Of a stretch of DNA of 64,000 bases, positions 34,691 through 44,839 are shown piece by piece. The notes beneath the pieces were generated by a model. The model was not told where the DNA came from, made no database searches, and saw only the letters and a list, made by a program, of their open reading frames with translations. Location of the stretch: positions 1,366,730-1,430,729 of the forward strand of contig NC_043744.1 of NCBI RefSeq assembly GCF_004337985.1, in the 5' to 3' direction. Source of the DNA: Pyricularia pennisetigena (lineage: Eukaryota > Ascomycota > Sordariomycetes > Magnaporthales > Pyriculariaceae). Numbering within the stretch: position 1 is the stretch's first letter; each line of letters opens with the position of its first letter. The translations under genes and the position numbers were made by a program.

Positions 34691-37340
34691 TCCGTTCGAC
34701 CACAGAATACCATTAAAAAAGAACCCAACCAAAATTCAACAAAATATACGGTTTAAATCCGACATAAATGGAGGTTTTAAACGAATATTTCGCGGAAAAC
34801 CTTAGAAAGATTATATGAAACTATCGATCTTACCAGTAGGATATCCAATTTTTTTCGTACCAAAAGAAAACGGAAAATTACGATTATACGTGGATTATAA
34901 ATAATTAAACGACATTATAATAAAAAATTGCTACCCGTTCCCATTAATAGGAAAATTTCGAAATATATTTTACCAAATACAATGGTTTACGATATTAAAT
35001 TTTCAAAAAATATATAATTTAATCCGTATAAAGGAAAACGAGGAATGGAAAACAGTATTTCGCACCAAACGAAAATATAACGAATATTTGGTAATGTTTT
35101 TCGGTTTTGCCAACGCCCCCGCAACCTTTTAAATTATAATTAACCACGTTTTTAGGGAATGTTTAAATTTTAATATCGTTATTTACCTGGACGATATCCT
35201 TATTTTTTTCCAAAACGTTGGAAAAATATAAAAAACTCGTTTATATAGTTTTACAAAAGTTACAAAACGCTAAACTTTTAATTAAACCCAAAAAATGCAT
35301 TTTTTGTAATAAACAAATTATTTTCCTAAAATATATTATCGCCCCTGGAAAAATTAGGATGGAAAAATTAAAAGTCCAAACAATAAAAAAATAGCCCTAA
35401 CTATAAAACGTAAAAAACGTTCGGGCATTTTTTGGATTCGTAAACTTTTACAAAAGATTTATTAAAAATTAGGGCGGGATCGCCACCCTATTGACCAATA
35501 TCACCAAAAAAAACCTAAAATTCCAATAGACGGAACAAATACAGAAAATTTTCGAACAATTACGAAATGCAATAATATAAAAACCGATTCTTAAAATACC
35601 AAACCCAACGAAACTTTTCGAAATCGAAACCGACGTATCCGATGACGTAATCGGAGGATAATTTAACCAACGAAACGAAAAAAAACGTTTACACTTTTAC
35701 GCCTTTTTTTTCCAAAAATTATATGGACTTAAACTCAATTACCAAATCCACGATAAAAAATTTATAGCTATTATTCGAACATTTAAAAGATGGAAACCAT
35801 AATTATCCGGAATTAAATACGAAATATTAATTTATACGGACCACAAAAACCTAACCCATTTCACCACCAGCAAAATATTGAATAAACGATAAATTAAATA
35901 GGCAAAATTCCTATCAAAATTCCATTTTAAAATTATTTACCGAAACAAAATAGATTATGGCAGGACCGACGCTTTTAATAAAAGACCAAACCATAAAAAC
36001 ATAATACCCGAAAAAATACGGAAAACTTTTACGGTAAACGATAACGGAAACCTTTTACCAGTTTACCGAAATCTTATAACGACCAATACGGTAGCCACAC
36101 CAGAAAAAATACGGAAAATCCACGAAAACAAAATTTACGGATACTAAGGAATTTCTAAAATATGGAAACGGTTAAAACAACACCATAATTTTAAAAAAAA
36201 TACGATAAAAAATACGAAAAACCATTAAAAAACTGCGAATTTTGCGTAAAAAGCAAATCCACCAAATATAAACTTTACGGGTTCCTACAGCTTTTACCAA
36301 CCCTTGATAAAACCAGGTAAACCATTATAATGGATTTTATCGTTAAATTACCATTTTCCAAAAAACCATTTATTAAAACTAAATATAATAATATATTAAT
36401 TATAATGGACAAACTTATTAAATACGCCTATTTTTTACCCTATAAGGAAAGTAGCAACGCCGAAAAAATCGCTTACACATTCCTACACATAATTGTTAGC
36501 AACTACGGATTTCCAAAAAGCATTATTACGGACAAAAATAAATTTTTTACATTAAAATTTTGGAAACTTTTAATGGAATAATTAGGAATTAACCATGAGT
36601 TATTTACAGCATTCCACCTACAAATAAACGGATAAATAAAACGAACAAACCAAATATTAAAACAATATTAAAAATGTTATATAAACCATAAACAGGACAA
36701 TTGGGTACGGTTATTACTTACAGCATAATTCGCATATAATAGCTTAAAAAATAAAAATACTAAAATAACCCCGTTTTATACCAATTACGGATTTAACCCT
36801 ACGGTATATGGAAAACCAAAAACCACGATTACGGCCCCACGAACCGATAAACAAATAAACGAATTACGAAAACTCCACCAAAAACTCCAACAAAAATTGG
36901 AATTTGTGCGAAAAAAATAACCAAATACGCTAACCAATATCGGATAAAAGGACCATTTTTCCAGGAAAAAAATAGCGTTTATTTGATTCGACGCAATATT
37001 AAAACACAACGACCAAACAGCAAATTTGATGATAAAAAATTTAAACTTTTTAAAATCGATAAAAAAATTAGCGAAACCAATAACAAATTATTATTACCAA
37101 AAATTATAAAAATCCACCCAACGTTCCACGTATTATTGTTGGAACCAGCACTACCCGGCACTTATATATAAAAAACAATCGAAATTAACGCAAAAAAAAC
37201 ATACGACGTCGAACGAATACTGGACCATAAACGCAACCACGGTAAAACAAAATATTTTGTTAAATGGGAAAACTATAAATACGAAAAAAATATTACGAAA
37301 CCCTTTAACCATTTCCAAAATTACTAGGAATTATTCCGCC
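34691..37340 (+). pseudogene. pol: Gypsy pol of element C: RT, RNase H, integrase, chromodomain
   Basis: RT has KENGKLRLYVDYK, NAPATF and an intact YLDDILIF at 35184-35207. RNase H is at about 35500-35990. Integrase includes the open frame 36330-36581 with NNILIIMDKLIKYAYFLPY and SIITDKNKFF. The chromodomain at about 37180-37330 reads DVERILDHKRNHGKTKYF, then VKWENYKYEKN. RIP stops remain in every domain, so it is inactive. Confidence 0.9.
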
Positions 37341-37559
37341 AATATTATTAGGAATTGGATTTGCAAACAAATTAGCTAAAAAAAAGGACGACCTAAAGAA
37401 GCACTATTTACTATTCCCAAAAATTAAAAGTCGACCAGGATTCGAAACGATATTGTTAAATAAACTTATAAAAAAACGATTAATATATATTGTAAACCAA
37501 AATATACAAATAGAGCAATTTACCGACCAAATATTGCGCAAAAATATTTACCTTATCCA

Positions 37560-38010
37560 ACAAAAAAGGATTTAAAAAATTTATTAGGAAAAACGAATCC
37601 TAGGCAAAATTGGAATCCGGAAAAAGCGATTTTAAAAACATTTTAGGAAAAATTTCGACCGATCGCCGCCGTTCCTCCTATTTTACCTTTTTACGCTCGA
37701 TTCGATCCAATTTTTTTAAATTGTTAATATTACGACGAACCGCCTTTATTATTTTTTAAACCATATTTTCTTTATTTACGCAATCGAAAAACTTTTTCCT
37801 CCGCCGTTTCCAATTTAAATTTAAATTTTAAATATTGGGCCGCGATTTTATATAATTGTTTTCGGGAAATATTTATAATATCGTATCGCGAACGACCCAG
37901 GCGAATATATTCGATATAACGAAAGGAATCCCGAAACGATATAACGCATTTCGCGATCCCCTGCGATTCGCAAATAAAACAAAAAAGCATTTCGACCGCC
38001 GGAAAAAAAA
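37560..38010 (-). pseudogene. Antisense frame in Gypsy element C (Cys cluster plus coiled coil)
   Basis: The open piece 37990-37772 reads MLFCFICESQGIAKCVISF, then RDSFRYIEYIRLGRSRYD, ISRKQLYKIAAQYLKFKF and KLETAEEKVFRLRK. The CFIC pair, a later Cys, and Tyr residues at positions where Cys would be expected (TGC to TAC) suggest a small zinc-binding cluster followed by a coiled coil. Same frame as in A and B. Confidence 0.65.
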
Positions 38011-38187
38011 GTATAAAAAGTAAATCGTTGCCACGAACCGTGGACGTACGACCACGAATTTTATTTTCGCGATGAAATATAACGTAAAAAGATTAGTAAA
38101 AAAATAGTATAAAAATAAAAACAAGGACTAGGAAAATATAAATTATTTAAAAACCAAAAGGATTTGGCAAAAGAAAAAGAAATTTAA

Positions 38188-38630
38188 TATTACGACCAAA
38201 TAAAATGGGTCGGTATTAATAAGGCCAGGCGGGGTTACAGCCCTCCTAACGACATTCGACCAGAAAAAACACCAACCGATAGGAAATAAAATTATATAAA
38301 AAATTACGTAACCCCACGTAACCGCCAAAAAAACTATATAATTAATATATTATATATTAATTATAGCAGAACAAATAATATGCGGGTTATTGGATATATT
38401 ATATATATTATATTTAGGATAACGGATTATTTAAAGACACGTTTATTATTATGTAAATAGAATTTAATTTAGGATTGTTTAACAGCAATTAATTTACTAC
38501 TTACCCAGGAATCGATTATAATTTCATCCCAATTATTGAGAAACCCCCGTTACCCAGTTGAAACGCTTAGTTGCTTTAACCGACTGTATTTTAGCCTAAG
38601 AACAGGTTACCCGATACCTTGATCGTAACA
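38188..38630 (+). repeat. 3' LTR of Gypsy element C
   Basis: 443 bp, ending gatcgtaaca. Purine-rich tract directly upstream (about 38167-38182). Confidence 0.95.
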
Positions 38631-38635
38631 GTTTG

Positions 38636-39689
38636 GTTGTTTTAGTTTTTGGTTTGCTGGATTCGCGTCGTGGGTCCTTATTTTTCTTATTTCGGGGCGT
38701 ATGGCTGTTTTTAACGTTAATTTTAATAAGTCGGTGCCCTGTTAATGCAGGCGTTTTTCGTGCGTTTGTGGGTATTTCGTTGTTTTTAACGTTGGGGTTC
38801 CACACAATTTTGGTTATGGGTGCGGGTCCTGGTTGTCGTAATTTCGTTTCGTACCATACCTGTGCTTTGGCTAATATATGTATTTTGCAAATATTTCGGA
38901 TACATTCGTACCATGGGAATTATTTGGTTGTAATATGCCATGGGGTAATCGTTATAAAAAGTGAAAATTACCGTTGGTTCGGTGTTAAATTTTATTCTAA
39001 TTTCCCAATTGGGTAATTTAATGGTGGTATATATTTCGTGGATATTTGTTATTTTGCGTTGTCGTGGAAAAAAATCGTGGATTATTTTTTTGCTAAAATG
39101 CAATCCGTAATTGTTTTTAAAATATTTTGCCGAAAATTCTTTTGTATATTTGGGATATTTGGTATTCAAAATTGGGTGGTTCCCGAAAATTGGATCGATT
39201 AATTCTATTGGGTTTTGTATCTATATTCGAAATAGTATTCCGGGAAATTGCATTAATTGGTCGTTTCGGTATAAATCGATAAATTTTTTTTATATATATA
39301 AAGGTTATTTTCCTTTGTTATACTGTATAGGTTTGAAAATATAGTTTTTTTTCGCTAAATTCGTTTTTCAATTCGTTATTAAATTCGTCCGTTGGGGTTT
39401 GTTGGATTATCCGGATACGGTGGGTTTATCCCAATAGTTTTAATTCTAATTTTTCTAAAATATTTAATTCCGTAGGTTCGGGTAATTTGGCGTTTTACCT
39501 GCGTAATTATACCGGTGGTTTGGTTTTAATAGGTACATGGTTTCCTACTATTAAGGTCCGAATGCTTTTAAATTTTCATAAATACCATCCTGCGTCCATT
39601 TTTGCGCTATTATAAATTATATAATTATCGTCGTAATATACGGTCCAATTTATTAAATTGTATTAATCCGGTAGTAATTATTGGTGGGT
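38636..39689 (-). pseudogene. Gypsy gag-pol middle region, element B (right of nested C)
   Basis: The open minus frame 39169-38786 is the best-preserved part of this region in the window (basic, with KEFSAKYFKNNYGLHF and QSTGMVRNEITTTRTRTHNQ). It continues at 31434 once element C is removed. It lies between the gag knuckle and RT; the family role is uncertain. Confidence 0.6.
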
Positions 39690-40692
39690 GGTGGTATTTA
39701 ATCCTCGTGGTTTTTTGAAATCGGGGTGTAAATCCGGAATATTTTGGGAACAAAATTTGGTTATATATTTTAATTTTTCATATTTAAGGCATTTACCATT
39801 TTTGGGATCCTTGCGAGGTTTTTTATATTGGGTCGCGTTAAAATCCATAAATCGGTTATATATTCCGTAGGAAATATTACATTGGCGAAACGGTTTGGGG
39901 TATCAATATTTGCGTCCCGTATTGGTTTGTCGCAAAATTGGTTTTTATACGCTGCGTTTTTCGCGTCGTTCCAGTTTTCGTTCGTAAAATCGGTTATCGA
40001 TTTTAATTGTTAATTTTACGTATTCGGTTAGGGTATCGGGTCGTTTTTTTTAATAAATTCATTTTTAATTTTTTTTTAAATCCCGCATAAAAACGTATTA
40101 TTAGGGTTTCGGGGCCCCATAATAGTTTGGCGGTAATTTATCGGAATTTATTAGTATATTTGGATACCGATATGGTTTAGGTAAAGCGTACCAATTTACG
40201 TTTAACCGTACGTTTTTCGTTTGGGCTGCCGAATGCTTTTTTAAAATATTTTTCGAAATTCTTATAATCGTCGAAAATGCGGTTAATTTTAATTTTACGG
40301 TTTTTTTCCTTATCGTGGTCCAAATAATTTCGTAAAATTGGTTCGAACCAAATAAGCGTATCGCTTTTTAATAGCGAAACTGCGTAGGTAACCTTTTTTG
40401 CGTTATTATCGAAATTATTTTCGTTAAAATAAAGGTAGGCCCGGGTTCCCGGAAGGAATCCCTGTAAAATATTTAAAATGCTATTATAGGGTAATGGTAA
40501 AAAATATTTAATATAATTTTTATTGGTTCGATTAATTTGTTCGGTTATTCGTTCCTGGAATTATCGATTTTTTACCTGGAACGTTGCGATTATTTAACGC
40601 AAAACGCTAACGTTGGCCGGAACGTTAATGGTAAAAGGGGTTTAAACAGTGGTTTTGTTGGAAAATATTATTTCGGCGATATTATTCGGTAT
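39690..40692 (-). pseudogene. gag: Gypsy gag, element B
   Basis: Reverse-complement counterpart of 9135-10145 and 31918-32925. The start codon position (complement 40692-40690) again reads ATA. The zinc-knuckle region is at about 39810-39745. Stops at former Trp and Gln codons. Confidence 0.8.
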
Positions 40693-40728
40693 ATTTTAAG
40701 GTAAAATATTAAATAGGAATAATCGAAA

Positions 40729-41171
40729 TGTTACCATTAAAATATCGGGTAATTTATTTTTAGGGTAAAATATAGTGGGTTAAAGCAATTAAACGTTTGG
40801 ATTGGGTAACGGGGGCTTTTTAATAACTGGGGTAAAATTATAATCGATTCCTGGGTAGGTAGTAAATTAATTGCTGCTAAATAATTTTAAACTAAGTTTT
40901 ATTTATATGGTAATAAACGTGTTTTGAAATAGTCCGTTATCCTGGGTATAATATATGTAATATATCCTATAACCCGTATATTATTTGTTTTGCTATAATT
41001 AGTATGTAATATATTAATTATATCGATTTTTTGGCGGTCACGTGGGGTTACGTAATCTTTTATGTAATTCTATTTCCTGTCGGTCGGTGTTTTCTTTGGT
41101 CGAATGTCGTTAGGAGGGGTGTGACCCCGCCTGGCCTCATTGGTACCGACCCATCTTATCTGGCCGTAACA
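40729..41171 (-). repeat. 5' LTR of Gypsy element B
   Basis: 443 bp; keeps the tgttacc form at its outer end on the plus strand. Confidence 0.95.
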
Positions 41172-41176
41172 TATAA

Positions 41177-42204
41177 ATGCATTATACCGGATAGTTATAT
41201 CGGGTACGTTTCGTTTAATTAATTTTTTAAATACGAGGTTTTCTATTAGGGATTGGCGTATTTGGATATTACGGTCTTTGGCGTTTATATATATAATGGT
41301 TTTAGGAACACGGGTGGCGGATAATGGTATAATATTCCTTATTAGGAATAGGAGGCGCCGGTAATCGTTAATTAGGGTTTTACGCTCGAAATATTATATT
41401 ATAGTCGTAATTTCGGCTCGGTCGAAAAACGTTTAAACGCAACGTATTATTTTTTTGTAATATAATTGGTCGAGGACGTCAATTTTAATTTTTGCTGTAA
41501 AGGTTGCGGTACACCCGAATATAGGTACGGCTGCTAATATAATTGCCCGGACTAAACGCAATATAGAAAATAATTCCCTAAAATCCTTTTACTGTAAAAT
41601 TATATAAAATCTATTTATAATAAATAAAGCGATATATTGGTGGAATATAGGGTTTCGAAAAAGTTTAAGAAATCGGTAATTAGTGGTTTATTCCGGGCCT
41701 AAAAAAATATACATGTCTTTACAAACGGTTTGCGGGTTCCAAAAAAGGTTAAACTAAATAAAAGTAACTTTAATAATAAAAACCGTATATTTATATTTAC
41801 GTTTAAAATGGATTGGTCGATTAATTTGGGGTTCGCGGCGGGATAACGTTATGTATTGCGTAATTGTTTTTGCCCTTATTTGTGTAATGGGACTATTTGG
41901 ATAATAATAGTGTTATTGCGAATAACCGAGGTAATTTGCAATATTATATTTTTCCCGTACCCGGTTTTTGCCAGTAAGATAACATTTTTTCTATTAAATA
42001 AAACCCGGTATATATATTGCACTTAATTATAATATAGGATTTGTGCAGGGGTATTGGGGGGTTTGTGGAAGTTTAAAAACCATATAACAGCTGAGGAAAC
42101 GAGTTTATAATATAGGTTTAAATTACCAAAAACTTTGGTTTTGGCGTATGATTCCGGGAGGATATGTACGTCGGAGGAGGTATTTGCCGCCGCGTGTGCG
42201 GGAT
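41177..42204 (-). pseudogene. RecQ/DEAD-like helicase, N-terminal part, copy R1
   Basis: The minus strand from 42204 reads NTSSDVHILPESYAKTKVFG, then a well-preserved Walker A (NVILLAKTGYGKN, complement about 41990-41950). A degenerate motif II follows (INRFYIILQ), then motif III VPIFGCTATFTAKIKIDVL at about 41531-41480. The coding frame runs straight into the end repeat at 42205, so the 5' end of the gene is missing in R1; R2 keeps it. The gene continues at 26789 beyond element B. Confidence 0.75.
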
Positions 42205-42396
42205 TAATCTCAGTGCTCAGACTAAACCCCCCTGCTTCGCAATGGGGACCGAACGCTCCATATACCTTTCAGCCATATGGCTTTTCGACCAATTACATTG
42301 GCCGAAAAGATCGCGCTCGTTGTAGTTTGAGGACATTTTGTCGCATTTCGCCGTTTATAACGGTATTATTAATAATATACTTAATGTTGCGATATG
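42205..42396 (+). repeat. R end repeat, copy 2 (right end of R1)
   Basis: Direct repeat of 7717-7909, same orientation, similarity ending near gcgatatg. It cuts the RecQ-like gene. It may be a terminal direct repeat of R, or the first 190 bp of a further truncated R copy. Confidence 0.8.
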
Positions 42397-42943
42397 TTTA
42401 ATGATTATTTTACTAATATAAGGATAATTCGTGGTATTTTGCCGTTTACAGCGGGTATATATAATATATTCGCATTATAATGGCAAAAGAAAATAGTGTA
42501 ACTATAATATATAATTAAATATTGAAATTAAAAAACAAATACAAATTATAAGAATATATAGTAATTTGCGTGAAATTCATTGGATATTGTTGATTATTTG
42601 AATTCCGGCCGCGTTCTTATAGCTACTGTATATGGAAAGATATTAGAATATTAAGTAAAATTTGTAATTGTTCATTATATTTAATTTTTATTTGGAATAA
42701 TGGTGGATAATATTAGCTTTGATTTAAAGTACAGTGTCTATAGCTTAGTAAACCTAATACTGTAAAGGGCATGCAGTTATCGGTTGAAACAAAGTTTTAT
42801 TAATATTTTTAAATAAAATAACAATTTGTTAAAAAACTAAATAAATTACGCAAATGATAGTAAAATGAAAATATTTTTAGCTTATGTATTTCTTGATTAA
42901 TTGGTTGATAAATTTTATTTAAGTTTTTTTTTATAAATCTTAT
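42397..42943. other. Unassigned AT-rich spacer
   Basis: No gene seen. Base usage here is less TA-saturated than in the repeats, with few RIP marks visible; it may be single-copy sequence. A short cgccgttta-like motif occurs near 42441. Confidence 0.5.
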
Positions 42944-43640
42944 TTAATTAAATAAAGCAAAAAATACAAAAATAATATAAATTTAGCATTTTTTTATTTA
43001 AAAAAATAAAAAGGGCCGGTATTGTAAACCGGGTTTTACGTTGACGTTTATTTATATACATAGTCCACTTTTACAAACCTTGGTTTTATTAATGTTAAAA
43101 TTGGTAAAAATGTAAAAGCATTTGGATTGCAAAATATATGTAAAATTGGATATACTTTACCTATCCGCATATTTAACGGCTTATATGATTAGATATATGG
43201 ACAAAGATGTGCTATTATATTAAATTTACTTATGCCACCCCCCACGTACAGAAACCACGAAATTTAGCTGCAAAACAAAAATAATAAAAAGTTAATTAAA
43301 TAAAGCAAAAATATTTATCAAATACACATTTAGCATTTCTTTTTATAAAACAGTTTTCACAGCCGATATTATAAATGAGACAGGATTTGGACGTTTATTT
43401 ATATACGTAATCGAATTTCTGAAATTTTGGTTTTATTATCGTTAAAATTGGTAAAAATATAAACGAGTTTCGATTGTAAATTATATATAAAAAAGTATAT
43501 ACTTTGCCCATCCGCTTATTTAACTGCTTATATAATATAGTATATGCACCAAAGCCTAGTATAGCGATATATAAATATATACGACCCTCCACGTGCAAGC
43601 ATTATAAAATTTGGTCAAAAGTTAAAAATAATATCAAAAA
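42944..43640. repeat. 348-bp tandem duplication, two diverged copies
   Basis: The string ttaattaaataaagcaa begins both copies (42944 and 43292). They share the gacgtttatttatatac, ggttttatta, gttaaaattggtaaaaat and cacgt blocks in the same order. The copies are clearly diverged, so the duplication is old. No reading frame supported. Confidence 0.75.
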
Positions 43641-43775
43641 AATCGAAAATCGAAAAAAAATCGAAAAAACAGTACCGCCATAAACGGATTAAAGGCAGGT
43701 GGTATCGAATTCGGCCATTATAACAAATAAAAAAATAAATCGAATTACTGCTAATAACGGTATTAAACGCTATTT

Positions 43776-44278
43776 TCAACGATATTTTATTTTTTCAATA
43801 TTGTGTATAGTTGTGGAATAATAAAGGAGTTTCGGTTAAAAAAAGGCCAAAAATACCGCCATAAACGGCGAAATGCGACAAAATGTCCTCAGACTAGAAC
43901 GAGCGCGATCTTTTCGGCCAATGTAATTGGTCGAAAAACCATGTGGCTGAAAGGTATATGGAGCGCTCGGTCCCCATTGCGAAGCAGGGGGGTCTAGTTT
44001 AAGCATTGAGAGTAGTGAAACCCCATTCGCTGATAGTCTCAGGGCTCATCCCTGAAGCCCAAAGCTCCACAATTGATCCACTCCGTTCGCTTCGCTCCAT
44101 TTCGTGGCTTAATTGCGGTTTTGCAATGTACTTGTGGGTCCATCCAAAGACCGTTTTGGTTTAGGTTTAAGGACAATTTGTCGATTTTCGCCGTTTATGG
44201 CGATATTTTTGGCTTTTTTGTAACCGATATTCCTTTATTATTCCACAATTACGCAAAATATCGAAAAAAAACATCGTT
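43776..44278. repeat. Inverted repeat, about 100-bp arms, flanking an R end repeat
   Basis: The left arm (about 43776-43872) and right arm (about 44178-44278) are reverse complements with scattered mismatches. They share attgtggaataataaagga on one strand and the cgccgtttatggcg core. The arms enclose about 300 bp that includes end-repeat copy 3 and a relatively GC-rich stretch (44030-44110). The layout resembles a small non-autonomous inverted-repeat element, or a hairpin formed at an inverted junction. Confidence 0.65.
43853..44014 (-). repeat. R end repeat, copy 3 (far end of R2)
   Basis: Reverse complement of 7717-7880, with the hairpin at about 43972-43994. Similarity ends at the cgccgtttatggcgg motif, where the inverted-repeat arm continues. 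Confidence 0.8.
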
Positions 44279-44400
44279 GAAAATAGGAATTGGTAAACCT
44301 TTTTTATCAATTTAAAATTTTTTGCAACCGGTACGCTAATTCAAGATTTAATATAGCCCGCCTTTTATCCGTTTATGGCGGTATCCCTATTATTAACCTA

Positions 44401-44772
44401 AAAACATTATCGATATCCATTTCGCATTTTAATAATAACGATTATAATCCGTTAAAATTTATATGTAAAAAATCGCAAAAGCGAAAGGAATTTTTACATA
44501 TAAATTTTAATCCAAATATTGCAAAAATATCTATTTTACAATCCGTATAAAGTAAATTTTATTTAATATATTATATATCCACCCATAAATATTATCGATA
44601 CCCATTTCGCATTTTACTAATAACGATTATTATCCGTTAAAATTTATATAGGGAAAATTGCAAAAGCGAAAGGAATTTTTATATATAAATTTTAATATAA
44701 ATAACGCAAAACCATTAATTTTACAATCCGTATAAGGTATATATTATATATTACGTTATATATCCACCCATT
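44401..44772. repeat. 185-bp tandem repeats with a conserved hairpin
   Basis: Two units (about 44401-44585 and 44586-44772) are offset by 185 bp. In unit 1, aaaatttatatgtaaaaa (44454-44471) and 44491-44508 are perfect 18-bp reverse complements around a 19-base loop that itself holds tcgc-aaaa-gcga. In unit 2 the arms differ but the outer 12 bp still pair. The array lies directly upstream of the RecQ-like gene of R2, in the segment missing from R1. Confidence 0.8.
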
Positions 44773-44839
44773 AAAAAAAACCATTATTTCCGCAAATTTT
44801 TATATATTTGTATTAAATTATATATATATAATATCCCGA

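Larger units (their letters stand above)
31440..38630 (+). mobile_element. Ty3/Gypsy chromovirus, element C, nested in element B
   Basis: 7,191 bp with LTRs at 31440-31881 and 38188-38630 and a perfect target duplication gtttg (31435-31439 and 38631-38635). Plus orientation, opposite to its host B. Same domain order as A. C is the youngest layer in this block by position, and its RT still keeps the YLDD box. Confidence 0.95.
26790..41171 (-). mobile_element. Ty3/Gypsy chromovirus, element B, with element C nested in it
   Basis: Minus orientation. LTRs are at 26790-27231 (3' LTR) and 40729-41171 (5' LTR). The perfect target duplication tataa is at 26785-26789 and 41172-41176. R2 holds the empty site near 45920. 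Without C and its duplication, B is about 7,186 bp, the same as A and C. It is inserted in the RecQ-like helicase of R1. C entered later, in B's region between gag and RT, at 31440. Confidence 0.95.
7717..42396 (+). mobile_element. Repeat unit R, copy 1 (R1), interrupted by Gypsy elements A and B/C
   Basis: R1 is a plus-oriented copy of the large unit also present inverted at 43853-57837 and again from 58208. Removing elements A and B (with nested C) and one target duplication each leaves about 13.1 kb, against 14.0 kb for R2. It starts with an end repeat (7717-7909) and finishes at a second direct copy (42205-42396). Order: gene X (+), SNF2-like gene (-), two further frames (-), RecQ-like helicase (-). 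The helicase is truncated by the right end repeat. R1 is inserted in, or joined to, a Copia gag on its left. I know of no described element with this gene set. Confidence 0.8.

Noticed and set aside
7717..42396. R as a Helitron or a Starship
   Set aside because: No Rep/HUH motif, no PIF1-type helicase and no recognisable tyrosine-recombinase captain were seen; direct end repeats do not fit either class clearly. Not excluded, because gene X is unidentified.
7717..42396. R end repeats as retroviral LTRs
   Set aside because: They are direct repeats but lack TG...CA ends, no adjacent primer-binding site or polypurine tract is seen, and R encodes no RT or integrase.
44073..44315. 80-residue frame in the GC-richer stretch
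   Set aside because: Lies across the arm of an inverted repeat and has no homologue in the other copies; no start or domain support.
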